A DNA stretch of 10,538 nt from Legionella genomosp. 1. Lineage in GTDB: Bacteria; Pseudomonadota; Gammaproteobacteria; Legionellales; Legionellaceae. Below, in pieces: positions 1 through 6,763 of the stretch. Made by a program: the position numbers and the translations under genes. The notes under the pieces were generated by a model. The model was not told where the DNA came from and made no database searches. It worked only from the letters and a program-made list of their open reading frames with translations. Every line of letters begins with the position of its first letter. The first letter of the stretch is position 1. The DNA lies in NCBI GenBank assembly GCA_945889365.1, contig CAMDBQ010000033.1, positions 1 through 10,538 on the forward strand, in the 5' to 3' direction.

Positions 1-97
1 TATTTCAGGGATGCCACGCAGAATCTAAATAATTTAATGAATGGTTAATTACAGTATAGCTATTTTTTGAAATGGTGAATTGCCCATCAATCGAACT

Positions 98-136
98 TAT
101 GATAATTTAAGAGCAAGTCACCTCTTCTACACGGAG
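98..136 (+). promoter_or_regulatory. Possible -10 element and ribosome binding site of proQ
   Basis: TATGATAAT at 98-106 is a reasonable -10 region. No convincing -35 lies 16-18 bases upstream (TTGCCC at 80-85 is too close), so the promoter is tentative. GGAG at 133-136 lies 10 bases before the ATG at 147 and is the likely Shine-Dalgarno. An earlier ATG at 139 is only 2 bases from GGAG and opens a three-codon frame (ATG TAC ATA TGA) that ends across the proQ start. Confidence 0.3.
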
Positions 137-146
137 CTATGTACAT

Positions 147-521
147 ATGAACCAACAAAATGACGCCATTAAAAGAATCAAGCTACAAACGATTGATTGG
201 TTATCAGAAAATTTTCCTGCCGCATTTTTTAAGAAAGCAAATCATATCAAGCCATTGAAGATAGGCATATTTGACGACATCATTGATTTTTACGAGAGAC
301 TGGATTCGCCACCCTTCAGTAAGAAAGTACTGCGTGAAGCACTCAATTACTACAGCGCTTCACCCGCCTACCTAAACTGTCAGAAAAAAGATGCCGCCCG
401 CGTTGACCTGTTTGGCAATGAAGTGGACATTGTATCTGAAGATCAAGCCAAATATGCTTGGCATCGTTATCAGCAACGTTATACTAAACCGAAGGTTTCC
501 GACAAAGCAGAAGATAATTAA
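147..521 (+). CDS. proQ: Short ProQ/FinO-domain RNA chaperone
   Basis: This 124-residue protein is essentially one ProQ/FinO RNA-binding domain. Family hallmarks are visible: FPAAF near residue 24, KPLKIGIFDDI at about 35-45, LREALNYYSASPAYL at about 62-76, and ARVDLFGNEVDIV at about 84-96. Such proteins bind structured small RNAs and mRNA 3' ends and act in the cytoplasm as RNA matchmakers or stabilisers. It lacks the long linker and C-terminal Tudor-like domain of E. coli ProQ, so it is a minimal member; its tail is only a short lysine/acid-rich stretch. The start at 147 has GGAG upstream. The last 38 bases of the gene are antisense to the 3' end of ubiG. Domain identity is firm; the RNA targets are unknown, and FinO-like or RocC-like roles are equally possible. 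Confidence 0.85.
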   Translation: MNQQNDAIKRIKLQTIDWLSENFPAAFFKKANHIKPLKIGIFDDIIDFYERLDSPPFSKKVLREALNYYSASPAYLNCQKKDAARVDLFGNEVDIVSEDQAKYAWHRYQQRYTKPKVSDKAEDN

Positions 522-1185
522 CGGCTACAGAGTTTTGCAACACGGCTTCGCGAGTTAATGGATTATAAGCAAGCCCTGTCATGCCAACCACCTCTAACCC
601 TGATTCTCTGACCATATGAGCCAATTCACTGGGTTTGATAAATTTATTAAAGTCATGTGTTTGACGGGGAAGCAATCCCAGAATATATTCTGCCCCAACA
701 ATAGCTGTGGCATAAGCCATTGGGGTTCTATTCAGCGTGGATAAAAATAAATAGCCACCCTCTTTTAATAAGCGCGCGCAATGCTGAATAACCCATTGCG
801 GTTCTTGTACATGCTCCAGCATTTCCATGCATGTGATGCTATCGAATAGCTTCGCCTCAAACGTTTCTATCGGCTGGCACACATAATCAATGTTCAGTTG
901 GCTCTGCTCTGCATGTGCACGAGCACATTCAATGGCATCCGCTTCAACATCAAGCCCCGTTACAATCGCACCACTAGCAGCCATTGCCTCCGATAAAATA
1001 CCACCCCCACATCCCACATCCAGAATGCGCTGATCGGCGAGGCTTATATATTGCTGAATATACGCAAGACGTGCGGGATTAATGTCATGCAATGTTTTTA
1101 GCGGTCCTTCTGTATCCCACCACTGAGAAGCATGTTGTGCGAACTTAGCAATTTCTACTGAATCGATAGTGCTTTTAGTATTCAT
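484..1185 (-). CDS. ubiG: Ubiquinone biosynthesis O-methyltransferase UbiG
   Basis: The 233-residue protein has the usual UbiG length. UbiG is a SAM-dependent enzyme that performs both O-methylations of the ubiquinone head group, normally at the membrane surface with the Ubi complex. Visible hallmarks: FAQHASQWWDTEGPLKTLHDIN at about 15-36 in two adjoining blocks; the SAM-binding loop LDVGCGGG at 54-61; the acidic GLDVEADAI that contacts the ribose; MEMLEHV at about 118-124; and the UbiG-type C-terminal DFNKFIKPSEL. The ATG at 1185 sits in an ATGA overlap with the stop of the upstream glycosylase-like gene, so the two are probably co-transcribed and translationally coupled. There is no room for a separate terminator against proQ because the two coding ends overlap. 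The assignment is secure. Confidence 0.95.
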   Translation of the reverse strand: MNTKSTIDSVEIAKFAQHASQWWDTEGPLKTLHDINPARLAYIQQYISLADQRILDVGCGGGILSEAMAASGAIVTGLDVEADAIECARAHAEQSQLNIDYVCQPIETFEAKLFDSITCMEMLEHVQEPQWVIQHCARLLKEGGYLFLSTLNRTPMAYATAIVGAEYILGLLPRQTHDFNKFIKPSELAHMVRESGLEVVGMTGLAYNPLTREAVLQNSVAVNYLLLCRKPSV

Positions 1186-1895
1186 CCAAGTAAATCCAAG
1201 GGTTTAAAAAAGGCCACCACCTCAGGATTGGTGATGAAGCTAATATTATACGGGTGCTCAGCAATAAGACTTGTAAATAGACTGGCCTCATGCACTTGTC
1301 CTGCAATTTTTCCAAATAATATCAATTGCAACGCGGGATTATAATCAGCCAGCTGAATAAATAGGCTATGCATAAACGGTCGCCATTGACGTGCATGATA
1401 CGGTATATTGCCCTCACTATAAACCAGTGAAGCATTCAACAGCAAAAAACCGCGTTGAATTAATCGCTCAAATAACTGCTCTGCGGTTTGCACATATCCA
1501 AATTTATCTAATCGAGAAATGGCTTCTTGTGAAAAATCATCCCGCAAATCCCCTCGCGCATACAGCAACATTTTAATTAAATTACGCAAGGAAGTAGCAC
1601 GATTAACGGCCTTGCTTAGCCCTGTCGGACTCCACAACGACCCCACCGCCGCATCCCAAAACGCGTACCCATTAGCCGATTTTTCCCGAGGATAAGGTGA
1701 TTCACCTAACAAAATATAACGGGTTGCTTCCAATGGCTGACTAAATGCTGCAAATAGCGATTTGAATTCCGGCAGGTAACCGTCTGTGGATTGTAATTGC
1801 TGGAGATAAACAGGATCAACCAGCTGGCAGGCATTGTTTAAAATGCCATGCCATTGCGAATGGGTTTGATCCAGGATGTATTGTAATTTAGTCAA
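1182..1895 (-). CDS. Uracil-DNA-glycosylase-fold protein with altered catalytic motif
   Basis: The 237-residue protein aligns by eye with family 1 uracil-DNA glycosylases (Ung): YILLGESPYPR at 60-70 at the water-activating loop, NGYAFW at 75-80, TSLRNLIKML at 101-110, LLLNASLVYSEG at 151-162, a hydrophobic LQLILFG strand at about 189-195, and EHPYNISF at 213-220 at the position of the HPSPLS loop. Against Ung GQDPYH, the general-base Asp is Ser66 and the next His is Pro69. The Asn of LLLN (154) and the loop His214 remain. It may be inactive, have shifted specificity, or be a DNA-binding relic. The first codon is TTG (1895) with only a weak Shine-Dalgarno; the frame has no ATG before a stop at 1920-1922. 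It overlaps ubiG by 4 bases. Family placement is good; repair activity is doubtful. Confidence 0.7.
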   Translation of the reverse strand: MTKLQYILDQTHSQWHGILNNACQLVDPVYLQQLQSTDGYLPEFKSLFAAFSQPLEATRYILLGESPYPREKSANGYAFWDAAVGSLWSPTGLSKAVNRATSLRNLIKMLLYARGDLRDDFSQEAISRLDKFGYVQTAEQLFERLIQRGFLLLNASLVYSEGNIPYHARQWRPFMHSLFIQLADYNPALQLILFGKIAGQVHEASLFTSLIAEHPYNISFITNPEVVAFFKPLDLLG

Positions 1896-1930
1896 TTTTT
1901 TTAACCCAAATTTCAGGTGCTACCGGATGT

Positions 1931-2074
1931 TCAAAATGGATCGTCTCCCATCACACAAAGATCCAAATCTGAATGCGGCTTGAATTGATTTGTAACACGT
2001 GAACCAACTGCCACGACTTCGCGGTTAGGTATGTTTTTATTTAAAATCTCTTTTACAACTTTAATATACTGAGA
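1931..2074 (-). pseudogene. Remnant of an MNT-type nucleotidyltransferase (minimal NTase/antitoxin) gene
   Basis: On the minus strand a 47-codon open stretch reads YIKVVKEILNKNIPNREVV, then VAVGSRVTNQFKPHSDLDL, then CVMGDDPF and a stop. GSRV followed by HSDLDL is the metal-binding GSx(n)DxD core of MNT-domain minimal nucleotidyltransferases, which in MntA/HEPN pairs are antitoxins that AMPylate the toxin. The frame begins directly after a TAG with no usable start codon and ends after the catalytic core, so N-terminus, C-terminus and any HEPN partner are missing. A neighbouring frame stays open to about residue EIWVKKID, which hints at frameshift decay. I read it as a dead fragment. Confidence 0.6.
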
Positions 2075-2107
2075 CTAATAAATGCTTGTTTGAGGGGTGT
2101 AAGACTA

Positions 2108-2146
2108 ATTGTCATTGACAATCCAAATCTGTGATTTTACTATAAT
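2108..2146 (+). promoter_or_regulatory. Probable sodC promoter with an inverted repeat over the -35
   Basis: TTGACA at 2115-2120 is a perfect -35 hexamer. At 17 bases it is followed by TACTAT (2138-2143), and at 20 bases by a perfect TATAAT (2141-2146). The -35 lies inside a perfect 6-bp inverted repeat with a 3-base spacer, ATTGTC-att-GACAAT (2108-2122), the right place for a repressor or activator. The bound protein cannot be named from sequence. Confidence 0.5.
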
Positions 2147-2234
2147 TTAGTCAGCTTACACGGATCACTATTTTTCAACAAGACTTCAATTATTCTTTTT
2201 ATGAAAGTTAATCAACATTAGGATGGAAATAAAA

Positions 2235-2741
2235 ATGCATAAGATCACGCTTTTTTTCATGGCTCTGTTAATTACGGCGCCTTGTCAGGCGGCTCATGTT
2301 ACGGCTGCGCTTTACACAACAGATGGTAGCAATAAATTATTAGGAAGGGTTGATTTTCGTGATACACCGCTTGGTTTGTTAATCATCCCCGATTTAATCG
2401 CGCTTCCAGCAGGCCTACATGGCTTTCACCTGCACCAAAATGCAAATTGCAATGACCATGGTATGTCCGCTGGTGGGCATTTCGATCCAAAAAACACCAA
2501 CACCCATCAAGGACCCTACGAAAATGGCCACTTGGGTGATTTGCCTGTCCTTTACGTGGGCACTGATGGTCAAGCGCATACGAAAACATTGGCCCCGCGC
2601 TTAAAAACAAGTGACATAAAAGGATTAGCCATGATGATCCATATGGGTGGTGATAATTACACGGATAATCCTCCCTTGGGCGGAGGCGGTGCGCGCATAG
2701 CTTGTGGTAATATTGAAGATCAAGCCATAGGAACAATATAG
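2235..2741 (+). CDS. sodC: Periplasmic Cu/Zn superoxide dismutase
   Basis: SodC converts superoxide to hydrogen peroxide and oxygen in the periplasm and protects against extracytoplasmic or host-made superoxide. From the ATG at 2235 the protein has 168 residues and opens with a signal peptide (MHKITLFFMALLITAPCQA, probable cleavage before AHV). The ligand set is complete, numbered from this start: copper His65, His67 and His136 (GFHLH, IHMGG), bridging His82 (GGHFDP), zinc His91, His99 and Asp102 (THQGPYENGHLGD). Cys72 and Cys157 can form the conserved disulfide. An in-frame ATG lies at 2223, but GGATGGA (2221-2227) is 7 bases from the ATG at 2235, so the later start is preferred. A TerC-like stub starts at the base after the stop. 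Identity is firm. Confidence 0.93.
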   Translation: MHKITLFFMALLITAPCQAAHVTAALYTTDGSNKLLGRVDFRDTPLGLLIIPDLIALPAGLHGFHLHQNANCNDHGMSAGGHFDPKNTNTHQGPYENGHLGDLPVLYVGTDGQAHTKTLAPRLKTSDIKGLAMMIHMGGDNYTDNPPLGGGGARIACGNIEDQAIGTI

Positions 2742-2840
2742 GTGCAATCAATTAGTGAATGGTGGATGTGGTTCGGTTTTTTCATGCTTATCTTTATCAC
2801 GATAATGGCTGATGCATTCTTATTGAAACGATCCTTTTAA
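2742..2840 (+). pseudogene. TerC-like N-terminal stub (or 32-residue membrane microprotein)
   Basis: A GTG immediately after the sodC stop, with AGGA at 2729-2732 nine bases upstream, opens 32 codons. They begin VQSISEWWMWFGFFMLIFIT, continue IMADAFLLKRSF, and stop at TAA 2838-2840. The WWMW-GFF-hydrophobic-DxFLL pattern resembles the first transmembrane segment of TerC-family membrane proteins (TerC/Alx, linked to metal export), which are normally around 300 residues or more. Nothing downstream continues the family in any frame. The best reading is the surviving 5' end of a deleted terC gene that once followed sodC. A functional single-helix peptide translated with sodC is the alternative, since both its start signal and its frame are intact. 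Confidence 0.4.
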
Positions 2841-2989
2841 GGCGTGTTGACAATGGCTCCCCACCGCCTACGAGCCGCGGCCTTATCATTTCCCACAAGA
2901 CGAGGCATTAGTGACTTGTATGGTGTTGAGCGTATATAAATCATCTTCTGTAGCCGCTAAGAAGTGAATCAATATTTTTTAATATTTAC

Positions 2990-3024
2990 TTGCAAAAAAA
3001 TGGCGAATACATTCTAATATTAGA
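2990..3024 (+). promoter_or_regulatory. Probable promoter and autoregulatory operator of the arsR-sua5-sulP-CA operon
   Basis: TTGCAA (2990-2995), a 17-base spacer and TCTAAT (3013-3018) form a good sigma-70 promoter about 30 bases before the arsR-type start. The -10 is embedded in a perfect 12-bp palindrome, TCTAATATTAGA (3013-3024). AT-rich palindromes over the promoter are typical ArsR-family operators, so this is a likely self-repression site. The flanks are rich in further AATATT words (about 2970-2985 and 3032-3037). Confidence 0.5.
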
Positions 3025-3047
3025 TTAACTGAATATTGGAACTAATC

Positions 3048-3440
3048 ATGCCGGCTAGAATAATAATCTCCGAAAAAATAGCTGAATTTTTAAGTGCTAT
3101 TTCTCACCCGCATCGCATTCGAATTATTGAGGAACTCTATGCTGGTGAACAAGATGTTAAAAGCTTGCACGCCATACTAGGGGCTAGCCACTCGACGACA
3201 TCTCAGCACCTATCCGTTCTAAAAGCACAAAAAATCGTCAAGCATCGCAAAGAAGGGAATCGTACCTACTATCGACTAGTTCAATCTGAACTGGCCAGTT
3301 GGTTGCTTCAAGGATTGATTTATATTGACGGAGGGCTGCAATCAGAAGAGATCTTTCGCTCCGCTGCTGCCGAAGTAAAGACGATTTGGAATCATACACC
3401 CGAGAGCCAAAAAAAACCGAGGGGGCTTGAACTCAGATGA
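3048..3440 (+). CDS. ArsR-family winged-helix repressor without cysteines
   Basis: The 130-residue protein (from ATG 3048, GGA 7 bases upstream; a TTG at 3036 is less likely) has a classic ArsR/SmtB winged helix. It runs from FLSAISHPHRIRIIEEL through DVKSLHAILGASHSTTSQHL (helix-turn-helix) to LKAQKIVKHRKEGNRTYYRL (wing). Such dimeric repressors leave DNA when a metal, persulfide or other signal binds. There is no cysteine anywhere, so the thiol-based ArsR metal site and BigR/SqrR-type persulfide sensing are excluded. His and acidic residues near the C-terminus (EEIF, WNHTPE) might bind a metal or small molecule, but no standard alpha-5 site is obvious. Its stop overlaps the sua5 start (ATGA, 3437-3440), so it is the first gene of that operon and probably its regulator. 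Ligand unknown. Confidence 0.85.
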   Translation: MPARIIISEKIAEFLSAISHPHRIRIIEELYAGEQDVKSLHAILGASHSTTSQHLSVLKAQKIVKHRKEGNRTYYRLVQSELASWLLQGLIYIDGGLQSEEIFRSAAAEVKTIWNHTPESQKKPRGLELR

Positions 3441-4420
3441 TGAAAACAAGCAACCACAGCACTATTACTTTAAACACCGGATTGGCTTTGGATCGATTAC
3501 AACGGGGTGATATTATTGCTATGCCTACCGAAACCGTCTATGGGCTTGCCGCCGATGCCAGTTGTGAATCTGCAATTAAAAAGATTTTTACCATAAAAAA
3601 ACGACCCGCAAATCACCCGCTTATTTTGCATGTAGCTCATAATTGGGATTTGAACGAATGGGCTGAGAACATACCACACTATGTATCCGCACTGATCGAG
3701 GAGTTCTGGCCTGGGCCCCTTACGTTGGTCTTGAATATGCGGCCAGGTTCAGTCAGCCCATCGGTTACCGGCGGACAAAATACCGTCGCCATTCGATGCC
3801 CTAACCATCCGGTTGCTCAGGATCTATTAATGCAGTTTGGGCGACCATTAGTGGCACCATCGGCAAATTTATTTGGTAAGATAAGCCCTACCACTGCAGA
3901 GCATGTCTACTCAAGTTTTGAGAATGACAATCTACTCATCCTGGATGGGGGTCGTTGTAGCGTAGGAATCGAATCAACCATTGTTATGGCAACAGAAGAA
4001 CGAGGCCACCAAATTTTACGCCATGGGGTGATCGATGAAATGGCAATTATGTCAGTTGTACCGTGCACACCACTAAATGAGGAAAGCAATACTCGTGTAC
4101 CTGGGAAATTAGCAAGCCATTATCAACCGGAAAAACCACTATATTTTGTTAATGACCTAGCGCAGCTCAATGAATTCTATCATCAAGTCAATAAGACCAT
4201 CTATCTTCTTACCATGTCTCAATACCAGCCTGCAAAAAACCAGTTGCACTACCCACTTCCCACTAACCCCCATGATGCAGCGCACGAACTGTATTATCAG
4301 TTAAGGCGAGCCGATCAATCTGATGCCGAAGCCATTGTAATCGAGCTGCCACCAGACATAGATGCATGGAAGGCCATTAGGGAACGAATAATAAAAGCAG
4401 GACAATCAGTCTCAAGGTGA
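3437..4420 (+). CDS. sua5: Threonylcarbamoyl-AMP synthase, Sua5 type
   Basis: Sua5/YwlC makes threonylcarbamoyl-AMP from L-threonine, bicarbonate and ATP; this is the donor for the t6A modification at position 37 of ANN-decoding tRNAs, transferred by the TsaBDE machinery. The first ~205 residues form the YrdC fold: AMPTETVYGLAADA near 28-41, IKKRPANHPLILHV around 53-66, FWPGPLTLVL around 90-99, TVAIRCPNHPVA, APSANLFGKISPT and IESTIV. VPGKLASHYQP is the conserved linker that closes the active site, followed by the small Sua5 C-terminal domain, whose helix AIRERIIKAG is typical. At 327 residues this is the long Sua5 form, not the short TsaC/YrdC form. It overlaps the regulator by 4 bases and is 64-67 bases from sulP with no terminator between. 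A second ATG at 3440 is an equally possible start. Confidence 0.92.
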   Translation: MMKTSNHSTITLNTGLALDRLQRGDIIAMPTETVYGLAADASCESAIKKIFTIKKRPANHPLILHVAHNWDLNEWAENIPHYVSALIEEFWPGPLTLVLNMRPGSVSPSVTGGQNTVAIRCPNHPVAQDLLMQFGRPLVAPSANLFGKISPTTAEHVYSSFENDNLLILDGGRCSVGIESTIVMATEERGHQILRHGVIDEMAIMSVVPCTPLNEESNTRVPGKLASHYQPEKPLYFVNDLAQLNEFYHQVNKTIYLLTMSQYQPAKNQLHYPLPTNPHDAAHELYYQLRRADQSDAEAIVIELPPDIDAWKAIRERIIKAGQSVSR

Positions 4421-4487
4421 GAACCCATTCGTGCCTTAATCCATGCCTTGGAATTAATTGAGTTAGATAAAATAAAAGGGGTGAATG

Positions 4488-6029
4488 ATGTTTAAAATGT
4501 GTCGCGAACTAAAAAGCGATATTCCAGCCAGTATTGTTGTATTTTTTGTTGCCATTCCTTTATGCCTTGGTATAGCCCTGGCATCAGGGGCTCCCTTGTT
4601 CGCCGGCATCATATCAGGAATCATTGGGGGGATTGTTGTTGGGCTTGCCAGCGGTTCGCCTTTGGGTGTTAGTGGTCCAGCTGCTGGATTAGCCGTTATC
4701 GTACTCTCTGCTATTAACACGCTCGGCTCTTGGCCCGCGTTTTTATTGGCCGTTGTTTTGGCCGGCATCATTCAACTGATTGCCGGTTATGCCAAAACAG
4801 GGTTTATTGCCTACTTTTTTCCTTCAGCAGTTATTAAAGGGATGCTCACGGGCATAGGGCTGCTAATTATTTTAAAACAAATACCTCATGCACTGGGCTA
4901 CGATAGCGATATCATAGGCGGCCTTTCTGACTTTCAGACGGACGGAGAGACCTCCGTAACCTCCATTGCCAGCGCCTTCAACGCCTTTACACCCGGGGCT
5001 GTACTGATTGCCGCACTATCCATAGCGGTGTTGATAGTATGGGAGACTGTATTAACGAAAAAACATAGATTATTTCAATTAATACAAGGCCCTATGGTTG
5101 TCGTGATCATGGGCGTAGTTATGAATGCACTATTCCAGTCTGGCACATTAGATTTAAGCTTAACTGCAGACCAATTAGTAAGGCTACCTGTTGCGAATAA
5201 TTTAACGGATTTTTTTCAGCAGTTTACGCACCCTGATTTTTCTGCAATAACGCACTTTGAAGTTTGGAAAACAGCGGTTGTATTAGCCATTGTTGCAAGT
5301 ATCGAAACATTGCTTTCTGTTGAAGCAACCGACAAATTAGACCCCTTTAAAAGAGTCACCCCGATGAACAGGGAACTAAAAGCCCAAGGGTTGGGTAATA
5401 TCGTTTCGGGGCTGTGTGGTGGTTTACCGGTTACCCAAGTCATTGTCCGAAGTTCTGCTAACATTTCATTTGGTGGAAAAACCAAATTATCCACCATATT
5501 TCATGGTGTTTTTCTGTTAATCAGCGCGGTTACTATCGCCGAATTACTAAACAAAATTCCACTGGCTAGTCTGGCCGCCATATTGATTGTTGTGGGTTAT
5601 AAGCTGGCCAAGCCCTTTCTGTTCAAACAGATGTATAAATTGGGGCAGGAACAGTTTATCCCGTTTTTAGCCACTGTTTTGGGTATCTTAACAACCGACT
5701 TACTTAGAGGAATTACAATTGGGATAGGATTCGGTATTTTTTACACGTTACGTCATAGTTACCGAAACGCCTATTATATGAAGGATGTCATCACCAAGGC
5801 AAGCGAACATCAAGTTCATCACATCGTGTTGGCGGAAGAAGTGTCCTTCTTTAGTAAGGCTAGCATAATACAAGCGTTAGATGCTGTTCCTGTAAATTCT
5901 ACAGTGATCATTGATTGTGCTAAATCAAAGTCTATTGCTTACGATGTAGTGGAATTCATTCGAGATTATAGAATCAATGCAAAACTGAAAAATATTACCG
6001 TTGAAACAATAGCGTTTATTGAACAATAA
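4488..6029 (+). CDS. SulP-family anion transporter, likely bicarbonate
   Basis: The 513-residue inner-membrane protein has the SulP (SLC26) fold: ELKSDIPASIVVFFVAIPLC at the N-terminus, the ASGSPLGVSGPAAGLAV region in the first helices, repeated Gly/Ala/Ile-rich helices, SIETLLSVEATDKLDPF in the transport core, then GLCGGLPVTQVIVRSSANIS. The final ~85 residues (from about 430) look like a reduced STAS domain with IIDCAKSKSIAYDVVEFI at its nucleotide-loop position. SulP members carry sulfate, bicarbonate or dicarboxylates. The carbonic anhydrase 19 bases downstream favours bicarbonate, as in other SulP/carbonic anhydrase pairs; sulfate cannot be excluded. Tandem ATGs occur at 4485 and 4488; AAAAGGGGTGA ends at 4484, so the second ATG has the better spacing, though either is possible. 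Confidence 0.88.
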   Translation: MFKMCRELKSDIPASIVVFFVAIPLCLGIALASGAPLFAGIISGIIGGIVVGLASGSPLGVSGPAAGLAVIVLSAINTLGSWPAFLLAVVLAGIIQLIAGYAKTGFIAYFFPSAVIKGMLTGIGLLIILKQIPHALGYDSDIIGGLSDFQTDGETSVTSIASAFNAFTPGAVLIAALSIAVLIVWETVLTKKHRLFQLIQGPMVVVIMGVVMNALFQSGTLDLSLTADQLVRLPVANNLTDFFQQFTHPDFSAITHFEVWKTAVVLAIVASIETLLSVEATDKLDPFKRVTPMNRELKAQGLGNIVSGLCGGLPVTQVIVRSSANISFGGKTKLSTIFHGVFLLISAVTIAELLNKIPLASLAAILIVVGYKLAKPFLFKQMYKLGQEQFIPFLATVLGILTTDLLRGITIGIGFGIFYTLRHSYRNAYYMKDVITKASEHQVHHIVLAEEVSFFSKASIIQALDAVPVNSTVIIDCAKSKSIAYDVVEFIRDYRINAKLKNITVETIAFIEQ

Positions 6030-6048
6030 CCTGCTGAAAGGATCCAAA

Positions 6049-6729
6049 ATGAAAACATTGACTAAAGCAATGCAAGATGCAATTACACCCTCAATAGCAT
6101 TGGATTTATTGCAAAAAGGTAACCAGCGCTTTGTAGATAATTTAAAAATAAACCGTAATTTGCTGCAGCAGGCTAATGAAACAAGCGACGGACAACATCC
6201 TTTTGCAGTTATTTTAAGCTGCATTGATTCTCGAACATCTGTTGAATTGATTTTTGACCAAGGACTGGGGGATGTATTTAGTGTTCGAATTGCTGGCACC
6301 ATTATAAATGAAGATATTCTTGGAAGTTTGGAATTTGGCTGCAAAGTAGCGGGTGCAAAAATTATCGTGGTTTTAGGCCATACTAAATGCGGCGCGGTAA
6401 AGGGTGCTTGCGACCACATGAAAATGGGTAACCTGACCACTTTACTAAGAAAAATAGAACCTGCAGTGACTGCTGAAAAAACCGTTATTGAAAATCGAAC
6501 GTCACTCAACGGCGAATTTGTGGAAAAAGTGGCGGCTATTAATGTAAGAAACACCGTGCAAGCAGTCATGGAATACAGTCCTATTTTAAAGGAAATGATT
6601 GAAAATGGCGCATGCGGGATTGTCGGTGGCAATCATGATATTGCAACCGGTGGAGTATCTTTTTATGACGACACCATGCTGGGTTTTTTAAGCATCAACC
6701 GAATGTTTCAGACAACTCTGAAAACATAA
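6049..6729 (+). CDS. Beta-class carbonic anhydrase
   Basis: This 226-residue cytoplasmic zinc enzyme interconverts CO2 and bicarbonate. Zinc ligands are Cys58, His111 and Cys114 (SCIDSRTS at 57-64, GHTKCGAVKGAC at 110-121), with the Asp60-Arg62 dyad intact. RIAGTIINEDILGSLEFGC at 80-98 and the C-terminal NGACGIVGGNHDIATG fit the family; the usual RNAGN is RIAGT, which I associate with the SulP-linked subgroup. AAAGGA at 6037-6042 is 6 bases before the ATG at 6049; an in-frame TTG at 6019 would overlap sulP and is less likely. Directly after sulP, it probably hydrates or dehydrates the anion moved by the transporter and supplies bicarbonate for metabolism, including Sua5. A hairpin at 6804-6831 probably ends the operon. 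Confidence 0.92.
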   Translation: MKTLTKAMQDAITPSIALDLLQKGNQRFVDNLKINRNLLQQANETSDGQHPFAVILSCIDSRTSVELIFDQGLGDVFSVRIAGTIINEDILGSLEFGCKVAGAKIIVVLGHTKCGAVKGACDHMKMGNLTTLLRKIEPAVTAEKTVIENRTSLNGEFVEKVAAINVRNTVQAVMEYSPILKEMIENGACGIVGGNHDIATGGVSFYDDTMLGFLSINRMFQTTLKT

Positions 6730-6763
6730 GCAAACTCAGGCCCAAACTTTAGAGGGTAAAACA

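Noticed and set aside
2383..2751. 122-codon minus-strand frame
   Set aside because: It lies antisense to sodC and shows no domain; sodC is certain.
2841..2940. Open frame after the TerC-like stub (reading APHRLRAAALSFPTRRG)
   Set aside because: About 30 codons with no good start, no family resemblance and no continuation of TerC; treated as spacer.
4448..4473. Possible separate sulP promoter (TTGGAA and TAAAAT)
   Set aside because: The spacer is only 14 bases, too short for a sigma-70 promoter; read-through from the operon promoter explains sulP expression better.
5925..6632. 235-codon minus-strand frame
   Set aside because: It is the antisense shadow of the carbonic anhydrase gene, whose zinc ligands and family motifs are complete on the plus strand.
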